Under the pieces are notes generated by a model. The model was not told the DNA's origin and did no database searches. It saw nothing but the letters and a program-made list of their open reading frames with translations. This document shows positions 44,575 to 52,602 of a stretch of DNA of 64,000 bases, in pieces (within the stretch, counting starts at the first letter, position 1; every line of letters begins with the position of its first letter). The stretch is from Planctomycetales bacterium ZRK34 (GTDB taxonomy: Bacteria; Planctomycetota; Phycisphaerae; Phycisphaerales; Zrk34). The translations under genes and the position numbers were made by a program. The stretch is taken from positions 4,213,850-4,277,849 of the forward strand of contig CP050848.1 of the NCBI GenBank assembly GCA_014873095.1, given 5' to 3'.

Positions 44575-44797
44575 ATCGACCAAACAAGGGCTTGAAGCAA
44601 TGGCCAAATCGGCGATGGGGGCGGGTATGCTCACCTACGCAGATCTGGCTGCAACGCTTAATATAGGCGATCGGACAGTGCGACGATGGGTGGCCGAGGG
44701 TACGTTACCTCCGCCCGATTTGCGGCTACGCGGGATTGTGCGTTGGCGGCCAGAGACGATTGAGCGATGGCTGAATAAGCAAGGGGAGAAGCGGTGA
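44567..44797 (+). CDS. Helix-turn-helix protein, excisionase (AlpA/Xis)-like
   Basis: MLTYADLAATLNIGDRTVRR followed by WVAEGTLPPPDLRLRGIVRW and ETIERWLNKQ is the classical excisionase/AlpA-type winged helix. 76 residues from ATG 44567. It overlaps its upstream neighbour by 8 bp and the following gene by 4 bp, so all are one operon. It is a candidate directionality factor for the recombinase three genes downstream. Confidence 0.75.
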   Translation: MSKSTKQGLEAMAKSAMGAGMLTYADLAATLNIGDRTVRRWVAEGTLPPPDLRLRGIVRWRPETIERWLNKQGEKR

Positions 44798-45756
44798 CTG
44801 CTTGCGGTTGGCACAACGCGTTGCCGGCGTGGATCGTGAATGATCCTGAGTACAGGAAACTGCGACAGGGACCACGTTACACCTTACAAGCGATCGCCAA
44901 TCGGTGTGATGCACCCATTGACCAGCGCAATAACCTAGCATTGCTGGTGTGTATTGGTGGAGACAAACTTATCGCACAGTGTGGATGTTGTAAAGCGACG
45001 TTCTGGGAGCATGTCGGCCGACTTGTGAAGCTGGGATATGTTGTGCGATTGACCAGCGGTGGCGGGCGTTTGGCGACGGTGTGGGGTATTCCGGGTGTGC
45101 GCGGTGAGCTGGACCCACACCGGGCTGCGCAAGGTGACACGGCGTCTAAGTGGCAACGAACTGATACACAGGAACTTCGCCAGTTACTGTCCGCAAATCG
45201 GACACTAGCTGACGGAGATACGATGGGTGAAAAACGGACCGCACCAATCCATGAATCAAACACCAAGCGCCCAAAAACCGGACAGCACGCGCCCGGAAAC
45301 CAGACGCTACCACCCCCTGCCACACCCCCTTCACCCGCGCCCACACCACCATCTGCCGCTGGTGAGGCGGTTAAGGGGGATACGCATGATGTGAGAGGTG
45401 AGGGTAAAAACCAATCATTGCGTGCTCTATGCGGCTGGCTAGATCGTATCGGTTGGCGTTCGCGGATGCGGCCGGCGAACAGGGCGAAGCTAATCGCACG
45501 TGATCCCGACCATGCACTACGTTGCTGGGAACTGTTCAAGGTGAAATCAGCAGAACTATCCGACGTATGCGACCGAGCGGCGCTTTTCGATGCGATCTTC
45601 ACTGGAAAACTCAACTGTGACGACCAAGCCAATCCGGCCAACCGTGTAACGAAAGCGATTACTGAACGTGGCGACAAGGGCGAAAACCGCGAACGACGAT
45701 TGGGCGAACTTCGCGCCCAGTGCGACACGATCAAACGGGCGGCAAACGGACCATAA
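44794..45756 (+). CDS. Winged-helix island protein, possibly replication-related
   Basis: GTG start overlapping the previous stop. Residues 1-110 (LPAWIVNDPEYRKLRQGPRY; KLIAQCGCCKATFWEHVGRL; VKLGYVVRLTSGGG) form a helix-turn-helix region like those of replication initiators and primases of integrative elements. A proline-rich linker (PPPATPPSPAPTPPSAAG) follows, then a helical C-terminal domain. The function is inferred from position and fold only. Confidence 0.5.
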   Translation: MTACGWHNALPAWIVNDPEYRKLRQGPRYTLQAIANRCDAPIDQRNNLALLVCIGGDKLIAQCGCCKATFWEHVGRLVKLGYVVRLTSGGGRLATVWGIPGVRGELDPHRAAQGDTASKWQRTDTQELRQLLSANRTLADGDTMGEKRTAPIHESNTKRPKTGQHAPGNQTLPPPATPPSPAPTPPSAAGEAVKGDTHDVRGEGKNQSLRALCGWLDRIGWRSRMRPANRAKLIARDPDHALRCWELFKVKSAELSDVCDRAALFDAIFTGKLNCDDQANPANRVTKAITERGDKGENRERRLGELRAQCDTIKRAANGP

Positions 45757-45836
45757 ATTAAAGCACACCTTGACATGTATAGGTCGAGGTACATGTTAAG
45801 CTGGCAGTGTATATTACGAAGCACAGGGAGCACATC

Positions 45837-47492
45837 ATGGCAGCCATCACCAAATATCGAACGAAGCGCGGGCCGGCATATCGTGTGGATTTTCGTCGGC
45901 GGGACCGGCTGTTCAGCATTCGCGGATTCGATTACAAGCCGGCGGCTGAATCGGTTCGCACAAAGATCAACCGTTTGGAACAACTGACCGATGCGGGGCG
46001 GAAGCCCGACGGCGAATTGGCGATATGGCCGAACACGATCCCTGCAACGTGGCGAGAGCGGCTGGCCAAGGCGGGATTGATCGACGCCGGGTATCTGCTG
46101 GCGGGCAAGCCGTTGGCCTATCACCTGATCGGGTTCTACAACGCCCTGCGTGCCAAGGGGCGAACGCGGAAACATTCACGGCTGATCGTGAAACGTGTGG
46201 TATGGATCAGCCGTGGACCGGCGTACTGGACATGGAAGCAGGCGGAAGATCAAAAGCACCCCGCGCCGATCCCGACACTGCGGCGAGCGTCGGACCTGAC
46301 GCCCGGCGTGGTCGAATCGCACCTTGCCGAGCTGCGCGACAACGGAAAAGGCATCACGGCTCAGACGTATAACCATTACTTGCAAGCAGCCAAGCAGTTT
46401 TGCCGCTGGATGGTGTCGGTCGGTCGGGCAGACGGCAACCTACTGGCGAACTGTCGGCCGTTGGAACGGGCTAAGGTTCGCCGCGAGTGCAAGCGGGAGC
46501 GGCGCGCTGCGACGGTTGACGAAATGCGGGCGCTGCTGGCGTACCTCGACGACGAAGGCGTGAGCGACAACCTAGGCATCCAAGCGAGCGAACGTCGGCT
46601 GGTCTACTGGCTGGCGGCGATGACGGGTCTGCGGGCGCGTGAGATTGCCAGCCTGACCGCCGGCGACTTCAACCTGACCGATGACGGCGGTATGGTGACG
46701 ATCCGGGCGCGCTCAGCGAAGAACAGCACTGACGCCACGTTGCCCCTGCCTGTGGACCTTGCCACTGATCTTCACAGCCACATGGCCAACAAGACGCCCG
46801 TGGCGCCGGCATTCAGCCTGCCGCATGTGTCGAATTTCGCACGGATGCTCAGAGCGGACATAGAAGCCGCTGGGATCGACTACACGGACGCGGCGGGCCG
46901 AACCCTCGACTTCCATGCCCTGCGTCATACACGAGGTGTATGGCTGTTCCAGCACCACGGCGCAACGCCCCGCGAAGTGCAGGAGCTCATGCGTGTTTCA
47001 TCCGTGGCACTGGTGGATCGCTATGCCCGATCGTTCCGCCTGACCGATACGGACGTGGCCACACGCGGGCCTGACTTGACGACCACCACCATTGCACAAC
47101 AGCAAGCGACAGGCACATGCGATGTAACCGCCGACCCGGCGCAGAGCACTGCGCAGCGTGAGGCGCAGCAGACAGGTGGAAAACTGCGGCAATCTGCGGC
47201 AACGAGCGGCACAGACGACAAGCCACCCGACGCGCCGCAATCGCTGGATTTTTCAATGGATAACGCCGATAATGAACCCAGTGCCACCTTAGCTCAATTG
47301 GCAGAGCAGCGGTTTTGTAAACCGCAGGTTGCCGGTTCAAGTCCGGCAGGTGGCTTTTGGGGGCATTTCTGTCGTGAAAATCCCGGCCGGCCGCGTCACC
47401 GGCGAACTGTGCACCACGATGGACCTGTACGCCACCTTCGCCAGTCTCGGCGGCGCGACCCTGCCGACCGATCGGTCCCTCGACAGCCTTGA
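45837..47492 (+). CDS. Tyrosine recombinase (integrase) whose frame runs through the tRNA attachment site
   Basis: Catalyses integration and excision of the island. GGGAG precedes ATG 45837. An N-terminal arm-type region is followed by a core-binding domain (VESHLAELRDNGKGITAQTY) and the catalytic domain: Arg in TGLRAREIASLTAGDF, Lys in RARSAKNSTDATLPL, HALRHT (His and Arg), and Tyr in VDRYARSF. The box LMRVSSVAL has Val where His or Trp is expected. From 47283 the frame reads the tRNA (LAQLAEQRFCKPQVAGSSPA) and ends at 47492 in an arbitrary tail. In the circular element it would continue at 5876 and end at 6066, giving 561 residues. Confidence 0.85.
   Translation: MAAITKYRTKRGPAYRVDFRRRDRLFSIRGFDYKPAAESVRTKINRLEQLTDAGRKPDGELAIWPNTIPATWRERLAKAGLIDAGYLLAGKPLAYHLIGFYNALRAKGRTRKHSRLIVKRVVWISRGPAYWTWKQAEDQKHPAPIPTLRRASDLTPGVVESHLAELRDNGKGITAQTYNHYLQAAKQFCRWMVSVGRADGNLLANCRPLERAKVRRECKRERRAATVDEMRALLAYLDDEGVSDNLGIQASERRLVYWLAAMTGLRAREIASLTAGDFNLTDDGGMVTIRARSAKNSTDATLPLPVDLATDLHSHMANKTPVAPAFSLPHVSNFARMLRADIEAAGIDYTDAAGRTLDFHALRHTRGVWLFQHHGATPREVQELMRVSSVALVDRYARSFRLTDTDVATRGPDLTTTTIAQQQATGTCDVTADPAQSTAQREAQQTGGKLRQSAATSGTDDKPPDAPQSLDFSMDNADNEPSATLAQLAEQRFCKPQVAGSSPAGGFWGHFCRENPGRPRHRRTVHHDGPVRHLRQSRRRDPADRSVPRQP
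47245..47273 (+). promoter_or_regulatory. Possible tRNA-Thr promoter inside the recombinase coding sequence
   Basis: TGGATT (47245-47250) and GATAAT (47268-47273) are 17 bases apart, with the tRNA starting 10 bases after the second. Since integration places element DNA upstream of the tRNA, the element must supply its promoter. The -35 match is weak. Confidence 0.35.
47283..47331 (+). repeat. Right attachment site of the island (5' part of tRNA-Thr)
   Basis: 49 bases identical to 5827-5875. Bases 47313-47331 are also shared, with one change, by the 3' tRNA fragment at 54793, so this 19-bp stretch across the anticodon arm is the likely crossover core. Confidence 0.8.
47283..47355 (+). tRNA. 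tRNA-Thr(UGU)
   Basis: Folds fully: acceptor GCCACCT with AGGTGGC, D stem GCTC with GAGC, anticodon stem GCGGT with ACCGC around loop TTTGTAA (anticodon TGT, reads ACA), and T stem GCCGG with CCGGC around TTCAAGT. Discriminator base T; CCA is not encoded. The first 49 bases are duplicated at 5827 and the last 43 bases, plus one base downstream, at 54793. Confidence 0.95.
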
Positions 47493-47871
47493 TATGGCCG
47501 ACTTCTGGCTCGGCCGCGCGGACCGATCGCCGCGAGATACATACTACTTTTACAGCTACTCCTTCCTGCAGGCCGTGCGACAGGGGCCATGGAAACTCAT
47601 CGTGCCCCGCCCCAACGCTCCACGCTGGACAAGCTGGTATGCGCACACGATCGACGACATCGAAGATTACGAGTTGTACAACGTCGATCACGACATTTCA
47701 GAACTGCACAACGTGGCGGCGGATCACCCCGACGTCATCTCACAACTCAAAGCGCTCTATGAATCGGCTCGGAATGAACTCGGCGATTACGACCGCGTCG
47801 GCGCCGACGCTCGATTCTTTGATGCTGATCCACCGGCGCCTGTACTACACCGGCGTGCCGCGCCCGTTTGA
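47357..47871 (+). pseudogene. Sulfatase gene, 3' fragment
   Basis: From just after the tRNA the frame reads VVKIPAGRVTGELCTTMDLY, ATFASLGGATLPTDRSLDSL, QAVRQGPWKLIVPRP and DYELYNVDHDISELHNVAAD, the last third of a type I arylsulfatase. The N-terminal two thirds with the formylglycine Cys/Ser site are absent, so it is inactive. The cut coincides with the attachment site, pointing to recombination there. Confidence 0.75.
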
Positions 47872-48271
47872 TGCCGACACGCTGACGGCGATCGGCGTCG
47901 CGGTGGCGGATTCACCCGAAGGGCCCTGGCGCAAGGTCGATCAAAACCCTGTGCTCAAGGCCGAAGCCGATCATCCCGAGGCATTTGACTCGATGCGCGT
48001 CGATGATGCGGTTTTGATTGTGCGCGACAACAAGGTGTGGCTTTACTACAAGGGCCGATGCGTGCAGCACAGGTCCGGCGGGGCGGGGCGGACCCAGATG
48101 GGTGTGGCGATCGCCGATTGTAACGTTCGTGATCTGTACGCAGTTTGTCTGAAGCATCAGTTGCAACGCGTTGCCCGGGGTCACGGGGAACGTTTGGCAT
48201 GCGTTAGCGTAATCCATATCTTTTTTAATTCTGTGTATGTGTTGCGGGTTCGAGTCTATCTTGGGTGGTGA
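47819..48271 (+). pseudogene. Beta-propeller glycosidase-like gene fragment
   Basis: In the frame beginning near 47819: HRRLYYTGVPRPFDADTLTA, IGVAVADSPEGPWRKVDQNP, VLKAEADHPEAFDSMRVDDA and KVWLYYKGR. This is one to two blades of a GH43/GH32-like five-bladed propeller. It has no own start, begins inside the end of the sulfatase fragment, and after TQMGVAIAD turns into non-homologous sequence. Both flanks are therefore broken. Confidence 0.65.
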
Positions 48272-48405
48272 ATAAATTTTCGAGGCATATTCGAATATTT
48301 GTCCAATTTTGGTGAGGCGGCGCAGTACAACTGGCGTGCAGGCCATCATTTCACTGCACATGTACAAGTTCGCATTTTCCGTGTAAGGGTTGACGAAAGC
48401 CAAGC

Positions 48406-48951
48406 ATGAACCACCCGAATCGCAGCTTACCCACTGCCAAGGAAGAGTTTTTGACGCTCTTTCTCGCCCATCAGCGAGCGCTTTACGCCATCATTCTCGC
48501 GATGGTGCCCAACGCCTCAGACGCCGACGACCTGGTGCAGCGCGTTTCCCTGGTGTTGTGGCAGAAGTTTGACACGTTTGAAGCGGGAACGAGTTTTCTG
48601 GCGTGGGCGACCCAGGTGGCCCGATTCGAGGTGCTGAGTTTTCGTCGTGAAAAAGCCACCGGGCACGTGTTCAACGATGCGCTGGTGAACCTCATCGCCG
48701 ATCGCGCCCAGCGGTTCAGTGAAACCGAAGACCATCGGCTGACATTCCTGCGGGCCTGCATGCAGGAACTCGGCGAGCGCGAGCGTCAGATGCTGACGAT
48801 GCGTTACGGCGAAGACCTGCGGCCCCGCCAGATCGCCGAACGCCGCAAAGAGTCGCTCGACGCTATTTACAAGATACTCGCCCGGACCCATCAGGCGTTG
48901 CTGCATTGCATCCGTCGCAAAGCAGCGCTCGCTGCGGAGGAGCACGCATGA
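48406..48951 (+). CDS. ECF sigma factor, cassette 3
   Basis: Region 2: LYAIILAMVPNASDADDLVQ, RVSLVLWQKFDTFEAGTSFL, AWATQVARFEVLSFRR. Region 4: CMQELGERERQMLTMRYGED followed by LRPRQIAERRKESLDAIYKI. 181 residues. The stop overlaps the FecR start (ATGA), as in the other cassettes. Confidence 0.9.
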   Translation: MNHPNRSLPTAKEEFLTLFLAHQRALYAIILAMVPNASDADDLVQRVSLVLWQKFDTFEAGTSFLAWATQVARFEVLSFRREKATGHVFNDALVNLIADRAQRFSETEDHRLTFLRACMQELGERERQMLTMRYGEDLRPRQIAERRKESLDAIYKILARTHQALLHCIRRKAALAAEEHA

Positions 48952-50387
48952 GTTGGGCCAACCTTCAGCGAGAGCTTGCCCTGCTGACGACGCGCAGCAT
49001 CGAGGGTGATCTGACCGGTGAGCAACAGTCGGACTTGACCCGTTTGCTCGAGCAGCACCCGAAGCTGATCGACGACTATGTCGAGGCCATGTTCATCCGC
49101 TCGAGTCTGCACACGCAGTTTGATCAGTTCAAAGCGGATCGGCTTCTTGAATCATGCATCGGTGAAAACATCGGGCCTGCAACGATGAGCCGGCGCGTGA
49201 ATCGCCCCCGTCGCCTGTCGATCGGATTCGCTGCCGCGGCCGCCGTCGTGTTGCTGGCGGCAATGGTCTGGGTGTTCAGTCAATCGGACGAACCTTCGAC
49301 TGCTTCGCCGAATCGCCCGACGCAGGCGCATCGTGCTGATCAACCGGCCGGGGCGCCGCTGGCCACGCTGGTGGCAACCGAGAACGTGGTCTGGGACTCG
49401 GAGCCGATACAGCCCGGGCAGGAACTGGTCGCCCAGACGCTGCGGATCAAGTCCGGCCGAGTCGGGTTCGCATTGGTTTCCGGCACGGAGGTTCAACTGC
49501 ACGGTCAAAGCACGCTTCGCATTGATGATTCGATGCATGTCACGCTGACACAGGGCCGCGTGGATTTCTCTTGTCCGCCGGGGGCCGAGGGTTTCACCGT
49601 GCAGGGGCCGCAGGGCGTGCGGGTGGTCGACCTGGGTACGCGATTTTCGATGCAGTCACAACCGTCGGGTCCCAGCCGGGTGCATGTGACCGAAGGGCGG
49701 GTGCGCATCGAGCAGCCGGGCATGGCTACGCCGATCGAACTGACCACGGGGCGAAGCGTTCACATTGATCCGCAGGCACACCGTGTATATTCGTATGTCG
49801 TCGAACACCTGGGCGTGCAGGATCCGCTTCAGATGGTGCCTGCCTGGTCGCTTGAGAAGGGCGACAGCACGCGTGTGGGCCCGGTCCGTGAACCGAGCGC
49901 TTCCGGTGAGCAGGGGGCCTGGCTGATCGAAGACCACGGCACTGCGCCGGGCCAGGTCGCGATGTACAGCTACAAGCTGACCGATCAGCAGGTCCGCCGT
50001 CCATGGCGCGCCGTCGCGCGGGTTCGCGTGATCGAATCGACCGGAGACAATCAAGTGCTGCATGTCGACGATGGCGAGCGTCGCTGGGCGATGTGGTTGC
50101 ACCCGGATCGGATTGCGACCCGCAACCATCGCGCCGAGTTCATCGATCTGGCGACCGGCCTGGACCTGACCTCGAAAGAACACCTCATCGAGATCGTCTA
50201 CGCCAACGACGAGGCGGTCTTTCTGCTGGACGGCAACGAGATCGGGCGCATCCAGCGTGAAAAGACGATGGGCCGAATGTATCAACCGCAGATTCGTTTC
50301 GGGGCGGGTTCGAGCCTGGGGACCGGCAGTGCGCGGTGGAGTTTTGTGCGGTTCGCTCCCGAAGGGGATCAGATCAATTCACACTGA
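48948..50387 (+). CDS. FecR-type membrane regulator sharing a domain with its neighbour, cassette 3
   Basis: Cytoplasmic segment (LTTRSIEGDLTGEQQSDLTR), membrane helix (FAAAAAVVLLAAMVWVFS), FecR domain (VQGPQGVRVVDLGTRFSMQS; VHVTEGRVRIEQ), then residues 296-479, which match both tandem domains of the PEP-CTERM protein next door: VDDGERRWAMWL against VDDGTHRWSAWI and VDDGTDRWQMWL; GLDLTSKEHLIEIVY against GLDLTADYNRVEIVY; RFGAGSSLGTGSARW against RFGAGSSGGQGQVNW and RFGTGSSGGTGQANW. Confidence 0.82.
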   Translation: MSWANLQRELALLTTRSIEGDLTGEQQSDLTRLLEQHPKLIDDYVEAMFIRSSLHTQFDQFKADRLLESCIGENIGPATMSRRVNRPRRLSIGFAAAAAVVLLAAMVWVFSQSDEPSTASPNRPTQAHRADQPAGAPLATLVATENVVWDSEPIQPGQELVAQTLRIKSGRVGFALVSGTEVQLHGQSTLRIDDSMHVTLTQGRVDFSCPPGAEGFTVQGPQGVRVVDLGTRFSMQSQPSGPSRVHVTEGRVRIEQPGMATPIELTTGRSVHIDPQAHRVYSYVVEHLGVQDPLQMVPAWSLEKGDSTRVGPVREPSASGEQGAWLIEDHGTAPGQVAMYSYKLTDQQVRRPWRAVARVRVIESTGDNQVLHVDDGERRWAMWLHPDRIATRNHRAEFIDLATGLDLTSKEHLIEIVYANDEAVFLLDGNEIGRIQREKTMGRMYQPQIRFGAGSSLGTGSARWSFVRFAPEGDQINSH

Positions 50388-50452
50388 TAACTCAGATGCA
50401 ACCATATCGAAATGAGAACACACTCGTGACCCAACTCAGAAGGAGACATGAC

Positions 50453-51784
50453 ATGATGAGATGTAACCTGAACCGGACAACCCAGTGGATGACGATGTTG
50501 ATCGCCGCGGGGATGTTGAGCCTCGCCGGCGCCGTCCGGGCTGACACCGTGATCGTCGACCACAACGACGACAATGACCCGGCCACCGAATCGCCCGCAT
50601 GGACGCTCACGCAGGGGCCCAATACATCGGTCGCGGCCGGCAGTGAAATCATCGGCCTCAACACGCACAACTACTGGACCATCGATGACAACGGCAACGG
50701 GTCCGGCCATAGCGCGATCTACGACTACCAGCTCACCGAAGCCGAACTCTCGCTGGGGTGGCGCGTCTCGGCGGACCTGCGCGTTGTTTCCGCAGAATCC
50801 TCCCGCACGCACGTGATTCAGGTTGACGACGGGACACACCGTTGGTCGGCGTGGATCACCGATGATCAGATCGATGCCCAACCCAACACGGGGTTCACCA
50901 ACATCGAGTCCGGCCTGGACCTGACTGCTGACTACAACCGTGTCGAGATTGTCTACAACGCATGGTCGGACAAGGCGGTCTATCTGCTGAACGGCTCTGA
51001 AATCGGCACCGTCTTGCGCTCCAACACGCGCGATCAGACCAGCGGTGAGCAGGTGCGGTTCGGCGCCGGATCCAGCGGCGGTCAAGGACAGGTCAACTGG
51101 ACCAACGTCGAATTCGCCGTGATCACACCCGATTTAAATCGTAACCTCGCCGAGCACCTGGCGGACAACAACCCGACGACCGAACCGACCGGCTGGGGCC
51201 TGAACCAGGGCTCGAACACCAGCGTGTCCGGCGGCAGCGAAACGACCGGCTCGGGCAACTACGACTTCTGGACCACCGATGACAACGGCACCGGGTCCGG
51301 CAACTTCGCGATCTACGACAAGGCGCTGACCCCTGACGATGTGGCCGGCCCGTGGCGCGCTTCGGCGCTGGTGCGCGTGGTGGATTCATCCAACTCGCCG
51401 GATCTGGTATTCCACGTCGACGATGGGACCGACCGCTGGCAGATGTGGCTTTTTGAAGACGAGATTCAGACCCGCGACGGTGTCGGTACTTTCGTCACCA
51501 TCGCATCGGGGCTGGACCTGACCACGGACTACAACCTCATCGAGATGGTGTTTGGCGAGGGCCACGTGACTTTCCTGCTCAACGGCGCGCCCATCGATTA
51601 CCGCGCCCGGGGCGACATGGAAAACCGCTCCGACGCGCCGCAGGTCCGATTCGGCACCGGCTCCAGCGGCGGGACCGGACAGGCGAACTGGGCGTCGGTT
51701 CAGTTCGCGGTCATCCCCGAGCCGGCGACCGCTGTGCTGGCGATGGCCGTTGCGCCGCTGATGATGCGCCGCCGCCGCCGCTGA
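50453..51784 (+). CDS. PEP-CTERM surface protein with two tandem domains, cassette 3
   Basis: Signal peptide (TMLIAAGMLSLAGAVRA), two homologous domains of about 190 residues (roughly 36-225 and 236-425), and the sorting tail VIPEPATAVLAMAVAPLMMR plus RRRR, which here has the canonical PEP motif. The domains are also homologous to the C-terminal domain of the FecR protein upstream. AAGGAG lies seven bases before ATG 50453; ATG 50456 is equally possible. The jelly-roll-like domain with a repeated VDDG motif might bind glycan; function unknown. Confidence 0.85.
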   Translation: MMRCNLNRTTQWMTMLIAAGMLSLAGAVRADTVIVDHNDDNDPATESPAWTLTQGPNTSVAAGSEIIGLNTHNYWTIDDNGNGSGHSAIYDYQLTEAELSLGWRVSADLRVVSAESSRTHVIQVDDGTHRWSAWITDDQIDAQPNTGFTNIESGLDLTADYNRVEIVYNAWSDKAVYLLNGSEIGTVLRSNTRDQTSGEQVRFGAGSSGGQGQVNWTNVEFAVITPDLNRNLAEHLADNNPTTEPTGWGLNQGSNTSVSGGSETTGSGNYDFWTTDDNGTGSGNFAIYDKALTPDDVAGPWRASALVRVVDSSNSPDLVFHVDDGTDRWQMWLFEDEIQTRDGVGTFVTIASGLDLTTDYNLIEMVFGEGHVTFLLNGAPIDYRARGDMENRSDAPQVRFGTGSSGGTGQANWASVQFAVIPEPATAVLAMAVAPLMMRRRRR

Positions 51785-51793
51785 ATTAACCCG

Positions 51794-51820
51794 AAGCCCA
51801 CGGATTCAATCCGTGGGTTT
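51794..51820. repeat. Stem-loop between PEP-CTERM and prepilin genes, cassette 3
   Basis: The core CCCACGGATTCAATCCGTGG is part of a 27-base palindrome with 13 paired positions (one G-T) around a single central C. It recurs almost unchanged at 58221 in cassette 4. A short T stretch follows within the arm, so weak termination is possible. Confidence 0.8.
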
Positions 51821-51840
51821 CATCTTCATGGAACCGCAAC

Positions 51841-52539
51841 ATGCGTCGACATGGTTTCACATTGATCGAGTTGCTCGTGGTCGTGAGCATCATCGCGCTG
51901 CTGATCGCGATCCTGCTGCCGTCGCTGACCCAGGCGCGGGAGGTCGCCCGACGAGTCGCCTGCGGGACCAACCTCAAGCAGATCGGCTACGCGATCAGCA
52001 TGTACACGATCGACTCCAAGGGAACCTACCCGCCCAAGCAGACGCCGACAGGTCAGTACACGATCGTGTCCTGGCTCGGCAAGGCGGGCAATACCCCGGG
52101 CTATAACTCGATCACGCCGAGGATGCGTTACCTGAATCTGTACCTCGGTGTGCAGCGCGGCGCCGAGGACGACACCGAGGTGCCGCTGGCCCACTGCCCG
52201 GGCGATACGTTCCCGATTCCCTACACGGCGAACATGACCCACTACGAGGCGCGCGGCACGACTTACACGACCAACGCCAATCCGGCTTACCCATCGCTGG
52301 TCGATGCGGACAACGAGCCGATCGGCATAACCGACGTGAAGAAGTCCGCGCTGTTCGTGGTCATGGCCGGCCACGGCGCTCAGCAGACTGTCTGGGGCAA
52401 CGCCGACAAAGCTGCCCAGAATTTCTGGCACGTCGAGCCCTACCGGTGGAACCTGCTGTTCGCTGACGGCCATGTGACTTTCACCACGGTCGAACTGCTC
52501 ACGCTCAACGGCCAGGGTTACAACTACAGGAATGACTAA
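51841..52539 (+). CDS. Prepilin-type protein, cassette 3
   Basis: [20 protein letters not shown] leader and helix, then [20 protein letters not shown] and near the end [16 protein letters not shown]. 232 residues. The five-residue leader is the standard for this family and was used to judge the starts of the paralogues. It lies 20 bp after the conserved stem-loop. Role unknown. Confidence 0.88.
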   Translation: MRRHGFTLIELLVVVSIIALLIAILLPSLTQAREVARRVACGTNLKQIGYAISMYTIDSKGTYPPKQTPTGQYTIVSWLGKAGNTPGYNSITPRMRYLNLYLGVQRGAEDDTEVPLAHCPGDTFPIPYTANMTHYEARGTTYTTNANPAYPSLVDADNEPIGITDVKKSALFVVMAGHGAQQTVWGNADKAAQNFWHVEPYRWNLLFADGHVTFTTVELLTLNGQGYNYRND

Positions 52540-52602
52540 TTGCCGCACCATCCCACGCTGTATCATCGCTCGACTTGTCGCTCCTCAAACGCCTGCACGC
52601 AC

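Larger units (their letters stand above)
5827..47331. mobile_element. Putative 41.5-kb integrative island at tRNA-Thr(UGU)
   Basis: An identical 49-bp direct repeat, the tRNA-Thr sequence from its 5' end into the T arm, lies at 5827-5875 and 47283-47331. The right copy completes a functional tRNA; the left copy is followed by unrelated sequence. A tyrosine recombinase lies against the right repeat and small element-type genes follow the left one. This is the structure left by site-specific integration into a tRNA gene, with an element 41,456 bp long. The cargo between 9.5 and 40 kb is sugar metabolism, a surface-protein cassette and a signalling module. An alternative is a smaller element plus later rearrangement; a genome without the insertion would decide. 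Confidence 0.75.

Noticed and set aside
44877..46175. A 432-codon open frame on the minus strand across two island genes
   Set aside because: It covers parts of the winged-helix protein and recombinase genes, which have recognisable domains and coupled starts. The frame has no domain.
47332..47492. The tail after the tRNA as the genuine recombinase C-terminus
   Set aside because: It is read from the tRNA 3' half and an out-of-frame sulfatase fragment, so it is an accident of the integration site.
51794..51820. Rho-independent terminator between PEP-CTERM and prepilin genes
   Set aside because: The stem is strong but the T stretch is only three bases and part of the arm. The next gene has the cassette's fixed order and probably depends on read-through.
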